A stretch of 25,055 nt of DNA from CAZDYP01 sp964509505 (lineage in GTDB: Bacteria; Chloroflexota; Anaerolineae; JACRMK01): the NCBI GenBank assembly GCA_964509505.1, contig CAZDYP010000064.1, positions 1 to 25,055 on the forward strand, written 5' to 3'. Under the pieces are notes generated by a model, which worked only from the letters and a program-made list of their open reading frames with translations, did no database searches and had not been told where the DNA came from. Every line of letters begins with the position of its first letter. Within the stretch, counting starts at the first letter, position 1. Of the stretch, positions 1 to 9,195 are shown in pieces. The translations under genes were made by a program, and so were the position numbers.

Positions 1-1197
1 ATGAACCAAACAGCAGAGGTCGTCATTATCGGAGGAGGTGTATTAGGATGCGCGACAGCGGTGCAGCTCGCGCTGAAGGGCGCGAAACGCATCACCCTCT
101 TGGAGAAGGGCGCGCAAGTCGCCGTCGGCGCGAGCGGCGCGAGCGGCGGCTTGGTGCGGATGCACTATACCGTCGAAGCCGATGTGTGCATGGCGTGGCG
201 CAGTTTGCAGTTGTGGCAGCAGTGGCGTGAGTGGGTGGGCGAGCCATCGCCGTTTGTGAACAGCGGCTTCGTGATGCTCGTCGGACCGAACGATGTGGAG
301 CCGCTCAAGGCGAACGTGACGATGATGCAAAAGTTAGGCGTGGACACCCAAGTCATTGCGCTGAATGACTTGCACGAGCTGGTGCCGGGCATTCGCACAG
401 ATGATTTGGGTGGCGCAGCGTATGAACCGCAAAGCGGCTATGCGTATCCTGTGGATGCGACGCAGGCGTTAGCAAATCGTGCGCGCGAGCTCGGCGTGAA
501 CATTCAACTAAACACTGCCGTCACACAGTTACTGACCCAAGCAGGTCACATCGTCGGCGTCCAGACGCAAGCAGGCACGCTTGAAGCGCAGGCCGTCGTG
601 CTGGCGGCGGGCGCCTGGTCGGGCAGGCTTGCAGAAACGGCAGGATTGAAACTTGCATTGACGCCGAAGCGGGTGATGGCGGCGAATGCGGGACGGCCCG
701 CAGGCTTCGGACGACACGCCGTCATCATTGACCGCGCATCGGGACTCTACACACGCAACGACCGCAACGAACGCAATTTGTTCGGACTCGAACCGACATT
801 GGCAGTGAATCCCGATGAACCATCCGCCTTCGAGCCCATCGCAGGTTCATTGGCGCATGGGGTACAACTACTCGCGCAGCGTCTGCCTGCCATGCAGCAG
901 GCGCTAGACCCTGTGGGTTGGGCTGCGCCCGATGCCTATGGCGCGGATGGTCACGCGCTGTTGGGCAAGGTGAGTGAGGTCAGTGGGTTGTATCTAGCGA
1001 CAGGCGGCAGCGGCACCAATTTCAAAACGGCGCCCGCGATTGGCGAAGCGATTGCCGAGCTCATCGTGGCTGGGCGCACGACGCATGTTGACCTTGCGCC
1101 GTTTCGCGCGAGTCGTTTTGCCGAAGGATACAAACTCGTCGGCGCGCACGAATATCGGCAACGTATGGTGGGCGAAGAAGAGCAACGGCATGGCTGA
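1..1197 (+). CDS. FAD-dependent oxidoreductase (DAO / sarcosine oxidase beta-like family)
   Basis: This 398-residue protein opens with the Rossmann dinucleotide-binding motif GGGVLGC at residues 11-17, followed about 20 residues later by an acidic end (LLEKG), the classic FAD-binding beta-alpha-beta unit. A glycine/serine-rich stretch after residue 45 (GASGASGG) and a late GGSGTNFKTAPAIGE segment are typical of the D-amino-acid oxidase / sarcosine oxidase beta superfamily. These enzymes oxidise the C-N bond of secondary amines or amino acids. Length matches the family and the N-terminus looks complete, although the window starts exactly at the ATG, so no ribosome-binding site can be seen. The substrate cannot be told from sequence. 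The TRAP genes downstream might import it, but an assembly gap lies between. Confidence 0.85.
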   Translation: MNQTAEVVIIGGGVLGCATAVQLALKGAKRITLLEKGAQVAVGASGASGGLVRMHYTVEADVCMAWRSLQLWQQWREWVGEPSPFVNSGFVMLVGPNDVEPLKANVTMMQKLGVDTQVIALNDLHELVPGIRTDDLGGAAYEPQSGYAYPVDATQALANRARELGVNIQLNTAVTQLLTQAGHIVGVQTQAGTLEAQAVVLAAGAWSGRLAETAGLKLALTPKRVMAANAGRPAGFGRHAVIIDRASGLYTRNDRNERNLFGLEPTLAVNPDEPSAFEPIAGSLAHGVQLLAQRLPAMQQALDPVGWAAPDAYGADGHALLGKVSEVSGLYLATGGSGTNFKTAPAIGEAIAELIVAGRTTHVDLAPFRASRFAEGYKLVGAHEYRQRMVGEEEQRHG

Positions 1198-1211
1198 TGG
1201 TAGGGCAAGTT

Positions 1212-1311
1212 NNNNNNNNNNNNNNNNNNNNNNNNNNNNNNNNNNNNNNNNNNNNNNNNNNNNNNNNNNNNNNNNNNNNNNNNNNNNNNNNNNNNNNNNN
1301 NNNNNNNNNNN
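1212..1311. other. Assembly gap (100 N)
   Basis: Exactly 100 consecutive N between the oxidoreductase and dctQ. A round 100 is the conventional scaffold placeholder, so the true length and content are unknown. The dctQ promoter -35 region probably falls here. Confidence 0.98.
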
Positions 1312-1355
1312 CTCACTCTGCGTTATACTCGCGCGAAATTTCAAAAGGGAAGCGA

Positions 1356-2126
1356 ATGCACATGAAATTACTCTTGCGGTTTTCGGACTCGGTGGATGGT
1401 TTGGTTGAGTGGATTGGCTCGCTCACGCGCTTCATCGTCATCTTGACCATCCTCGTCGGTTTTGTGAACGTCGTCTTGCGCTATCTTGGACGTTTTGCTG
1501 GTCAACGTCTAACTTCCAACGCTTTCATCGAGACGCAATGGTATTTGTTTTCCCTCACCTTCTTTCTGGGGTTCGCCTACATCCTCAAACACAACCTCAA
1601 CGTGCGCGTGGATTTCCTCTATACGAATTGGGACGAGAAGCGCCGCGCGTGGGTCAATCTGCTTGGCACGCTGCTCCTCTTGATTCCCTACTGTCTGATT
1701 GGCATTTACGCCACCTTCGACCCCGTGAAGTTTTCGTGGGGCTGGTCGCCCAACAAATCACTAGGCGACTTATCGTACATGTGGCTCTTCTTTGGTGGCA
1801 TCGTGGTGATGGCGCTGTACGCGGCCGTGGTGCGCCAATTCTTGCAAAAGAGCCGTTGGCTCAATATACTCGACGCGCTGGTTATCCTCACCTTCATCGT
1901 CATGTTCATGCTCTACAGCTTCCCCAGCAACGTCCTCCGTCAGGCGGCGATAGAAGTCTCACCCGATCCCGATGGCTTGTTGCGCGCGCCCATCAAAGGC
2001 ATGATCATCGTCGCGTGGGCGCTAATGCTGCTGCAAAGCTTGTCGCAAATCATCAAATACATAGACATCATCATCGGCCACACAGCCTATCGGTCTGTCC
2101 TCGTTGACGAAACAACTGTGACCTAA
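1356..2126 (+). CDS. dctQ: TRAP transporter small permease DctQ (extended form)
   Basis: Small membrane subunit of a tripartite ATP-independent periplasmic transporter. The start at 1356 is preceded by AAAAGGGA (1343-1350). A TATACT -10-like box lies at 1324-1329, just after the assembly gap. The reading frame runs open back through the Ns, but an upstream start has no support. The 256-residue product has an amphipathic N-terminal helix, the family segment ETQWYLFSLTFFLGFAYILK followed by NVRVD, and a C-terminal WALMLLQSLSQIIK helix. It is longer than typical DctQ proteins (about 160-190 residues): between roughly residues 130 and 200 there appear to be two additional hydrophobic helices. It ends 33 bases before dctM and is surely co-transcribed with it. 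Confidence 0.87.
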   Translation: MHMKLLLRFSDSVDGLVEWIGSLTRFIVILTILVGFVNVVLRYLGRFAGQRLTSNAFIETQWYLFSLTFFLGFAYILKHNLNVRVDFLYTNWDEKRRAWVNLLGTLLLLIPYCLIGIYATFDPVKFSWGWSPNKSLGDLSYMWLFFGGIVVMALYAAVVRQFLQKSRWLNILDALVILTFIVMFMLYSFPSNVLRQAAIEVSPDPDGLLRAPIKGMIIVAWALMLLQSLSQIIKYIDIIIGHTAYRSVLVDETTVT

Positions 2127-2159
2127 GTTTCTAACCATCTCCACCTAGAGGTCTCCTTC

Positions 2160-3500
2160 ATGTACGAATGGCTCGCCCTTCTCATGTTCGTTGGTTTCAT
2201 CATGCTACTGCTCAGCGGCTACCCTGTGGCATTCTCGTTTGCAGGCACTGCTTTCGTGTTTGGTGCGGTCGGCTACGCGCTTGGCGCATTCGATTTGAAT
2301 CTGGTGAGACTACTACCCAATCGGTGGTTCGGCACAATGTCCGACATCACGTTGTTGGCGGTGCCGTTCTTTATCTTTCTGGGCGCAATTCTGGAAAAAT
2401 CGGGTTTAGCCGAAGAGTTGTTGGAAACCGTTGGCATTTTGCTCGGGCCCGTGCGCGGCGGCATCGCCATCGCGGTCATTTTGGTTGGCACATTGCTCGC
2501 CGCCACGACGGGCGTCGTCGCCGCAACGATCATTGCGATGGGCATGATCTCGCTGCCCTCCATGTTGCGTTATGGCTACGATAAACAAATCGCCACAGGC
2601 ACCATCATGGCCTCAGGTACATTGGCGCAAATGATTCCGCCGAGCTTGGTGCTGGTGTTGTTGAGCGATCAAATCGGCGTCTCCGTCGGCGACTTGTTCG
2701 TCGGCGCTCTCGTGCCCGGTCTGATGTTGGCTGGCTCATACATGCTCTACGTTCTCTACATTGCTATCGTGCGCCCCCAGCACGTGCCCGCTCTGCCGCC
2801 CGAAGCGCGCACCTTGCGGGGTGTGCCGTTGTTACTGCGCTCACTGCGCGCGGTTGTGCCGCCTGTGCTATTGATTATGGCAGTGCTGGGCAGCATCTTC
2901 TTCGGCATCGCCACGCCATCCGAAGCAGGCGCCGTCGGCGCCGTCGGCGCAACGCTGCTGACTATGTTGAATCGTCGTTTCAGCTGGAAGGTCGTGACCG
3001 ATGCCGCCGAATCTACCGCACGCACGACGGCGTTGGTGCTGATGATTCTGTTCTGCTCGACGTTCTTCAGCGTCGTCTTTACGGGCTTGGGCGGTGACAA
3101 TTACATCAAGAACCTGCTGACCAATTTGCCCGGCGGCTTCTGGGGTTTCGTCATCATTGCGCACATCGTCGTCTTTCTGTTAGGCATTCCATTGGAATTC
3201 GTCGAGATTACGTTCATCGTCATGCCGCTGTTCGTGCCAGCCGCGCGCGCGCTCAATGTGGACATGGTGTGGTTCGGCGTCATCATGGCAGTCAACCTGC
3301 AAATCGCGTTCATCTCGCCGCCTGTCGGCTTCTCGTTGTTCTATATGCAGAGCGTCGCGCCCAAAGAAGTCAGCACTGCCGAGATTCACAAGAGCGCGCT
3401 CCCGTACGTCGTTTTGCAAACGATTGTGTTGATCATCATCACGATTTTCCCACAAACGGTTCGCTGGTTGGTGGATATTTATAACGTCGTGTCGCGTTAG
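2160..3500 (+). CDS. dctM: TRAP transporter large permease DctM
   Basis: Large 12-helix-type membrane subunit that drives solute uptake with the sodium gradient. The start is preceded by AGAGGT at 2147-2152. The 446 residues are hydrophobic throughout and carry DctM hallmarks: PVAFSFAGTAFVFG near the N-terminus, AVPFFIFLGAILEKSGLAEELL around residues 62-83, a MASGTLAQMIPPS loop around 150, ATPSEAGAVGAVGA around 250, and FISPPVGFSLFYMQSVAP around 388. It completes the membrane half of the transporter with dctQ. The cognate binding protein dctP is convergent rather than in the usual dctPQM order. Confidence 0.93.
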   Translation: MYEWLALLMFVGFIMLLLSGYPVAFSFAGTAFVFGAVGYALGAFDLNLVRLLPNRWFGTMSDITLLAVPFFIFLGAILEKSGLAEELLETVGILLGPVRGGIAIAVILVGTLLAATTGVVAATIIAMGMISLPSMLRYGYDKQIATGTIMASGTLAQMIPPSLVLVLLSDQIGVSVGDLFVGALVPGLMLAGSYMLYVLYIAIVRPQHVPALPPEARTLRGVPLLLRSLRAVVPPVLLIMAVLGSIFFGIATPSEAGAVGAVGATLLTMLNRRFSWKVVTDAAESTARTTALVLMILFCSTFFSVVFTGLGGDNYIKNLLTNLPGGFWGFVIIAHIVVFLLGIPLEFVEITFIVMPLFVPAARALNVDMVWFGVIMAVNLQIAFISPPVGFSLFYMQSVAPKEVSTAEIHKSALPYVVLQTIVLIIITIFPQTVRWLVDIYNVVSR

Positions 3501-3552
3501 CGCAGACGGCTTCAGATCGGTCAGGTTTTCGAAAACTTGGCAGAGCTCAAAC

Positions 3553-3591
3553 GACAAGGGCGATTGCATGTATGATGCAATCGCCCTTGTC
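3553..3591. terminator. Stem-loop terminator between convergent dctM and dctP
   Basis: A perfect 17-bp stem (arms 3553-3569 and 3575-3591, beginning gacaagggcg) closes a 5-base loop. It sits between the stops of two convergent genes, so it can serve both strands. No long T tract follows on either side, so efficiency is uncertain. Confidence 0.7.
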
Positions 3592-3606
3592 ATTTGCCTC
3601 AAGCCT

Positions 3607-3629
3607 TGTGAGGTTTTCAAAACCTCACA
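3607..3629. repeat. Intergenic palindrome, copy 1 (tgtgaggtttt / aaaacctcaca)
   Basis: An 11-bp perfect inverted repeat around a single central base. It belongs to a small family in this window (see 7974-8013 and 11604-11636) that shares the arm core tgtgaggt / acctcaca, each copy lying in a convergent intergenic region. Confidence 0.8.
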
Positions 3630-3642
3630 GCGCTGCCCCAGC

Positions 3643-4896
<1,254 letters not shown>

Positions 4897-5003
4897 AGGG
4901 TTCCTCCTGGTGAAAGATTGTTAGAAGCAAACGGTGTGGCGTATTCAGCATGCCAGTCAGCCACGCCACCCATCACTTCTGATTTATGGTCAATTGGCGG
5001 TGA

Positions 5004-5031
5004 ATTGTATGCAAAGCCTCACAGGTGTCAA
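5004..5031 (-). promoter_or_regulatory. Sigma-70-type promoter for dctP
   Basis: On the minus strand a perfect TTGACA (5031-5026) is followed after 16 bases by TACAAT (5009-5004). This leaves an untranslated leader of roughly 100 bases before the dctP TTG start. The spacer contains cctgtgagg, which matches one arm of the window's intergenic palindrome family, possibly by chance. Confidence 0.65.
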
Positions 5032-5101
5032 ACTCTATGTCAGCATGTAACGCTTGGTATGCTGCAGTATTTTATCGGCGGAACTTGGTTTTTGTGATGG
5101 C

Positions 5102-5131
5102 TTGACTTGTGCTTGTCAAAAGTGCTAGAAT
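5102..5131 (+). promoter_or_regulatory. Sigma-70-type promoter for the thioredoxin-like gene
   Basis: TTGACT (5102-5107), an 18-base spacer and TAGAAT (5126-5131). The predicted transcript starts near 5138, about 25 bases before the ATG at 5163. Confidence 0.65.
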
Positions 5132-5162
5132 CGCACCCAGTGTAGGGAAAGTGAGGAACGAT

Positions 5163-5549
5163 ATGCAACCAATTTTGGTCGAAGTGGTCGCGTATGCGCC
5201 CACCGGGTTCTATCATTGCACTCACTGCGAAATTATCTTCAAAGAGCAAGGCCTAGGCGACAAGATCCACGCTGAACAATTGCACTCAGCCATGCCAGCA
5301 GATCTACTGCGCGCTTATGCGGAGGTTTCACAATGGGCGAACGCCTTACTGAATCGCTATGGCGCACAGGTCACCATCAAGGTGATTGACGCTGCATCAA
5401 TCGAAGGCGTCTGGAAAGCGTTGCGCTATGGCGCGCGCCAGTTCCCTGCAGTCATCGTCAATCAGCAGACAAAATTTATCGCTGGCTCTTTCGCGCAAGC
5501 GGACGCGTTTATCGAGCAACAGCTGACGACGCGACCCATCGGAAATTAA
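5163..5549 (+). CDS. Small thioredoxin/glutaredoxin-like CxxC protein
   Basis: A 128-residue protein. The ATG at 5163 was chosen over an upstream in-frame start because it follows GAGGA at good spacing and lies just downstream of a clear promoter. It has a beta strand (PILVEVVAYAP), then Cys19-Thr-His-Cys22 at the position of a thioredoxin active site, and later QFPAVIVNQQTKFIAGSF, where Pro95 fits the cis-proline that faces the CxxC in the thioredoxin fold. Between them lies an unusually long helical stretch. There is no signal peptide, so it is cytoplasmic. A redox or metal-handling role is plausible. It is monocistronic, with its own promoter and terminator. Confidence 0.65.
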   Translation: MQPILVEVVAYAPTGFYHCTHCEIIFKEQGLGDKIHAEQLHSAMPADLLRAYAEVSQWANALLNRYGAQVTIKVIDAASIEGVWKALRYGARQFPAVIVNQQTKFIAGSFAQADAFIEQQLTTRPIGN

Positions 5550-5550
5550 A

Positions 5551-5592
5551 AAGCCCTTACGAGCTCATTTGCGAGCTGGAGGGCTTTTTTTT
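5551..5592 (+). terminator. Rho-independent terminator after the thioredoxin-like gene
   Basis: A GC-rich hairpin with outer arms agccct / agggct and inner arms gagctc / gagct, followed immediately by eight T. It begins two bases after the stop codon. Confidence 0.88.
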
Positions 5593-5693
5593 GTAGCGCT
5601 GTTGGCTCACGCATCCCGCATTGAAAGGAGGTGATACCACACAAGCATTAGGAAGCATCACGCTGCGCGTTCGTTCATTTGGTTCATGTTGAG

Positions 5694-5822
5694 AGGCATT
5701 ACGCCGTTCAACCACGCAGATGCAAAGACCGCGAATAATTTTTTGCTGTTCTTCGCGCCCGCCTGCCCTCTTCAGAGGGGCGTATCGGCGCGCTGAAATA
5801 GGTTCAACCGCGTAACTCCTAT
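5694..5822. repeat. Dispersed repeat, copy A
   Basis: About 129 bases resembling 21026-21163. Shared landmarks in order are aggc(a/g)ttacgc, accacgcagat-like / accgcgaagat, ttcttcgcgc(c/t)cgcctgccc, and caaccgcgtaactcctat. It is non-coding and lies between the two copies of the leader motif upstream of cstA. Confidence 0.7.
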
Positions 5823-5836
5823 ATTGAAAGGAGGTG

Positions 5837-5914
5837 ATGCGCCAGCGCAAATTCATACGCACGTCAGTCGAATCGAGAGGGAGTAACCGCTCAATGTATT
5901 TTGGCTGTTGCTAG
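5837..5914 (+). CDS. Candidate short leader peptide upstream of cstA
   Basis: A 25-codon frame beginning with ATG inside the gaggtgatg motif and ending Tyr-Phe-Gly-Cys-Cys-stop, 39 bases before the cstA start. The Shine-Dalgarno core aaggagg ends only two bases before the ATG, closer than normal. Initiation here is therefore doubtful and a regulatory or RNA role for the motif is equally possible. The tail resembles the end of the upstream frame (5621-5692), where ttcatttggttcatgttga also ends in a Cys codon plus stop. Confidence 0.25.
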   Translation: MRQRKFIRTSVESRGSNRSMYFGCC

Positions 5915-5953
5915 ACAACAAGCCACTTCATCCTTCTCAAGGGAGGCGTCAGG

Positions 5954-7945
5954 ATGAAAAACATTTATGTGACGATTGCAATGCTGGTTTTAATACCTGT
6001 CATCGTCGCTGGAGGCATGGCCACGCTGGGCATGCCAATGAATACGTTGGTGGTAGCTGTGTTGGGCGGCGTGATGATCTATCTCGCCTACACGCTATAT
6101 GCTCGTCGCGTTGACCGAGATGTGATTCAGTCGGATCCGAAGAAAGCCACGCCCGCAAAGCTGTACATGGATGGCGTGGACTTCATGCCGACTTCGCGCA
6201 ACGTCCTCTATGGCTATCACTTCAAATCCATCGCCGCCGCAGGTCCCATCGTCGGCGTCATCACGGCGGCAAATCTCTGGGGGTGGTTGCCTGCCATTCT
6301 GTGGCTGATTATCGGCGTGTCGTTCATTGGGTGGGCATCTGATTACAGCGCGATCGTTCTCTCTGTGCGCAACGACGGCAATTCGCTCTCCGCCATCGCG
6401 CACAAATTGATCGCGCCGCGCACACGCCGTATCCTGTTCCTGTTCATCTTCTTCTACTTGCTGCTGGTTGGCGGCGCGTTCCTCGGCATTATGACGGCGT
6501 TGATGGCTGCGCGCCCCGACGTGCCATTGGGCATTTTCGCGTTGGCGTTCATGGGTTTGCTCGGCGGCCAAATGCTCTATCGGTGGAAGATGGACCTGAT
6601 TGTGGTCACAGGCATCGTCGTCATCGTGACCTTAGCCGCGATGATGCTCGGTCCCGTCGGTGTTGACCTGAGCAAAGCGCCGATTCCTTGGGATCAAGGT
6701 TCCGTCAGCAGCGCGATTGTGAATTTGAACAAGGCCGTGGATGGTATCACAGGCAATCAAGCGCTGCTCGTCGTGCAGGATCCGACGTTTGCCGACCCAC
6801 GCATTCCAGCGCCCGGCGCAGATGGCAAACGCCCCACCACCGCGTTGTTCGATGCCGCCACCAATACGATCAAGACGATGCCCAGCTATCTTTTCTGGGC
6901 GCTGTTTCTGTTGGTGTTCAGTTATCTCGGCGCGAATCTGCCCATTTGGCGTTTCGCGCAACCCGTCAATTACATCGGCTTTTGGGTCACACTGTTGACG
7001 ATTGGCGTTAGCGCGCTTGGCGCAATCGCTGCGCCCGTTCTTGCGCCGAACGTCGCGCAATTCCAACTCGTCGCCTTCAAAGGCTTTATGCCGCCGCAAG
7101 CGACCGGAGCGCTCCAACCCATCTGGCCGATGTTGTTCGTCACGATTGCCTGTGGCGCCATTTCGGGCTGGCACGCACTCTTCGGCTCCGTCGGCACTGC
7201 GCGCCAACTCGAATACGAAACCGATGCCTTGCCTGTCGGCGGCGGCGGCATGTTGAGTGAGAATGCGTTAGCGCTGCTGTCGTTGACTGCGGTTTCGATT
7301 GCGGGCGGCGCAGGCGCCGGCGCGTTCGCAGCAGGCGTCGGGCGCTTGCTCAGCGTCCTCTTTGGCAGCGGCTTCGCGCCTTATGGCACGGCGCTCGGCT
7401 TCGGCGCGTTCATGGTGATCGTGCTGACCGTCGTGCAACTGCTGTTCCGTGTCATGCGCGTGACACTGACGGAATGGCTCGGCGAGTCTATGCCTATCTT
7501 GCGGAACATGCACGTCTCCACAATTGTTTCGATGGCGGCGACGGTGCTGCTGGTTCTCACAGGCACATGGGTCTATCTGTGGCAGCTGTTCGGCGCGTCG
7601 AATCAATTGATGGCAGCGCTGTCGTTGTTGCTCGTCACCATCTGGCTGCGCGCGAGCGGACGCAACCCCGCCTACGCAGGCATCCCGATGGTATTCATGT
7701 ACGTGACGACGATGGCTTCGATGCTGGTCACCGCGTATAATCTTTACATCTCTGTGTTGTCAGCGCCCGCTTTCGCGGGTCAAGCTATCGTGCAAGCAGG
7801 CGGCTGGGCGATGATCGCCGTTTCCTTGCTGTTGTTTGTCGCAGCTGCGATCATTGCGTGGGACGGTTGGAAAGCGTGGCAGACCTACGGCAAAGGCGGA
7901 GCAGTCGCCGCGCCTACGCCAGCGACAGGCACGGCGGGCCATTAG
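5954..7945 (+). CDS. cstA: Carbon starvation protein CstA family transporter
   Basis: A 663-residue integral membrane protein of the CstA/BtsT family, which imports peptides or pyruvate. The start follows AGGGAGG (5940-5946). Family hallmarks include DFMPTSRNVLYGYHFKSIAA (around residue 75), AGPIVGVITAANLWGWLPA, and FIGWASDYSAIVLSVRNDG. Further on are AISGWHALFGSVGTARQLEYE (around 400) and a 5TM-type C-terminal half with LLTGTWVYLWQLFGASNQLMAALSLL-like helices. A hydrophilic loop at about residues 235-310 and a short Gly/Ala/Pro tail lie outside the membrane core. With the TRAP transporter it suggests use of small organic acids or peptides. Control may act through the long leader at 5593-5953. 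Confidence 0.93.
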   Translation: MKNIYVTIAMLVLIPVIVAGGMATLGMPMNTLVVAVLGGVMIYLAYTLYARRVDRDVIQSDPKKATPAKLYMDGVDFMPTSRNVLYGYHFKSIAAAGPIVGVITAANLWGWLPAILWLIIGVSFIGWASDYSAIVLSVRNDGNSLSAIAHKLIAPRTRRILFLFIFFYLLLVGGAFLGIMTALMAARPDVPLGIFALAFMGLLGGQMLYRWKMDLIVVTGIVVIVTLAAMMLGPVGVDLSKAPIPWDQGSVSSAIVNLNKAVDGITGNQALLVVQDPTFADPRIPAPGADGKRPTTALFDAATNTIKTMPSYLFWALFLLVFSYLGANLPIWRFAQPVNYIGFWVTLLTIGVSALGAIAAPVLAPNVAQFQLVAFKGFMPPQATGALQPIWPMLFVTIACGAISGWHALFGSVGTARQLEYETDALPVGGGGMLSENALALLSLTAVSIAGGAGAGAFAAGVGRLLSVLFGSGFAPYGTALGFGAFMVIVLTVVQLLFRVMRVTLTEWLGESMPILRNMHVSTIVSMAATVLLVLTGTWVYLWQLFGASNQLMAALSLLLVTIWLRASGRNPAYAGIPMVFMYVTTMASMLVTAYNLYISVLSAPAFAGQAIVQAGGWAMIAVSLLLFVAAAIIAWDGWKAWQTYGKGGAVAAPTPATGTAGH

Positions 7946-7973
7946 AACAGTTTCTAATTGAATGGGCTGGGCA

Positions 7974-8013
7974 AGACCTCACAGCTTTCCGCGTAAGCGA
8001 ACCTGTGAGGTCT
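7974..8013. repeat. Intergenic palindrome, copy 2, likely bidirectional terminator
   Basis: Arms agacctcacag (7974-7984) and ctgtgaggtct (8003-8013) are exact complements around an 18-base loop. It sits between cstA and the convergent gene 8022-8696, 28 bases after the cstA stop, and belongs to the same family as 3607-3629 and 11604-11636. Confidence 0.75.
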
Positions 8014-8021
8014 GACTGTCG

Positions 8022-8696
8022 CTATTCGCTCGCTTGTTTGCCTATCTGTTGTAGCAGCCGAATGATTTCGCTAGAGGCGACGGCGTTGAGTGGAGGCACC
8101 GTGCTGTGCCATTGCACGTGATACGTAGCAGAGCGGCGTAGCGAGATGCGCGCGAGTTCGGGCGTGAGGTGTGTTGAGCGGGTGAACCAATCTTGCAAAC
8201 GGTCGCTGGCTTGCAGACCATGGGCGAATGCGAGAAATGATGGAGGGCTTGCGACGCCGCTCAACGCGACTTTCGGCCATGCGTTTTGATCGAGACGGGT
8301 CAACCCCTCGCGCCCCGTCCACAGATTCACGTTAACCAATTCAACTTCGAATGCAGGCGGCTCGCGTAGGTTGCCGCGAAACAGCAGCGTGTCGCGTCTG
8401 CCTCGTAGATGATGCCACAACCAAAAGAGCGGCACGTCGCGCGGCTCCAACACAATCAAGATTTCAAGGTCTTTGAAGGGCGTTTTGGCTTTGGCAATAT
8501 AGAGCTTGACGACACTCGTGCCGAGCCATTGCAGCGTCGTCTTTTCGCCGAGCGCAGGCAAGCCCACGCGCAACCACTTGAGCGCATCATTGCCACGCTT
8601 CAAATTCCACGTCGAGCCAATGGCAAACCACACTGCGCCGCTAATTGCCACGACTGCCATGATGAAAATGAGCGGATCAAACAATTGCTCTAGCAT
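8022..8696 (-). CDS. Hypothetical protein with one N-terminal membrane helix
   Basis: A 224-residue protein not recognised. The ATG at 8696 follows GAGGAG at seven bases and has a good promoter upstream (8734-8763). Residues about 8-27 (PLIFIMAVVAISGAVWFAIG) form a single membrane helix without a cleavage site. The remaining 190 or so residues look soluble, with several short beta-like stretches (DLEILIVLEP, LLFRGNL, AFEVELVNVNLW) and a helical C-terminus. No cysteine motif or catalytic signature is visible. It is transcribed alone, divergently from the small-protein/ArsA operon. Confidence 0.7.
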   Translation of the reverse strand: MLEQLFDPLIFIMAVVAISGAVWFAIGSTWNLKRGNDALKWLRVGLPALGEKTTLQWLGTSVVKLYIAKAKTPFKDLEILIVLEPRDVPLFWLWHHLRGRRDTLLFRGNLREPPAFEVELVNVNLWTGREGLTRLDQNAWPKVALSGVASPPSFLAFAHGLQASDRLQDWFTRSTHLTPELARISLRRSATYHVQWHSTVPPLNAVASSEIIRLLQQIGKQASE

Positions 8697-8733
8697 GGGC
8701 TGACTCCTCTTTGAAAAAGAAGAAGTTAGCGAG

Positions 8734-8763
8734 ATTGTAGCACACGCGCGGAGCGTGCGTCAA
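8734..8763 (-). promoter_or_regulatory. Sigma-70-type promoter for the gene at 8022-8696
   Basis: On the minus strand TTGACG (8763-8758), an 18-base spacer and TACAAT (8739-8734) lie about 40 bases upstream of the ATG at 8696. Confidence 0.65.
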
Positions 8764-8828
8764 CGATTTTGTGTTGGCAGCCGAACTTTGTGAAGGGTTG
8801 GAGCTTTCGCCAGCGTTGAGAGATTAGG

Positions 8829-9140
8829 ATGACAAAGGCTGAACCGTCTTGGAGCAAACTCAAAACTCGGTCACGCGCCTGGTGGCCCCAGCTGCGCGAG
8901 TTTTTATATGGGATGTTTGGGTATGAGTTCGCGCATCATGCCATCGCCGAACGCGCCGCGCTCGAAAGCTTGTTCATCCTCGTCACGCTCGGCGACTTGA
9001 TTGGCGTGCCTGTATTGCCGCCGTACTACTCATTGCGGATTCTACCTTACGTTGTCCCCAACGTCGCCGCGTGGAAACGGCGCGTCTTGCGCGAAAAAGC
9101 GCCAACGGATCACGAAGAATTTGATTTGCATGGAGTTTGA
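8829..9140 (+). CDS. Small hydrophobic protein 1, paralogue of the next gene, ArsA-operon member
   Basis: A 103-residue protein of no family I can name. The centre, roughly residues 45-85, is nearly identical to the following gene: LFILVTLGDLIGVPVLPP, then YYSLRILPYVVP, then WKRRVLREK. The stretch LESLFILVTLGDLIGVPVL could form a membrane or amphipathic helix and is followed by proline-rich turns and a basic end, so a membrane-peripheral or tail-anchor-like protein is possible. The ATG is preceded only by a weak AGG. It is first in an apparent operon with a second copy and two ArsA-type ATPases, so it may be their partner or client. Confidence 0.75.
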   Translation: MTKAEPSWSKLKTRSRAWWPQLREFLYGMFGYEFAHHAIAERAALESLFILVTLGDLIGVPVLPPYYSLRILPYVVPNVAAWKRRVLREKAPTDHEEFDLHGV

Positions 9141-9195
9141 AGCGCGAGGCGCGCATCGCTCACGCCCCGCGCCCAATGTTTTTGAGGAGAGCACA

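Larger units (their letters stand above)
5593..5953 (+). other. Gene-poor leader region upstream of cstA
   Basis: About 360 bases without a standard gene. It holds two copies of ttgaaaggaggtgat (5621-5635 and 5824-5838), each containing the exact complement of the 16S rRNA 3' end, on either side of a dispersed repeat (5694-5822). Short reading frames follow each motif: 5621-5692, starting TTG and ending Phe-Gly-Ser-Cys, and 5837-5914, starting ATG and ending Tyr-Phe-Gly-Cys-Cys. No convincing -35/-10 pair was found. It is likely the cstA 5' leader, possibly with a regulatory short peptide. Confidence 0.45.

Noticed and set aside
1197..1355. Upstream extension of dctQ through the N run
   Set aside because: The frame is open only because Ns are not stops; the family N-terminus and ribosome-binding site support 1356.
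5624..5838. Remnants of a 16S rRNA 3' end on the minus strand (atcacctccttt twice)
   Set aside because: The match is limited to the anti-Shine-Dalgarno stretch; flanking bases do not resemble 16S rRNA, so a Shine-Dalgarno-like role on the plus strand is simpler.
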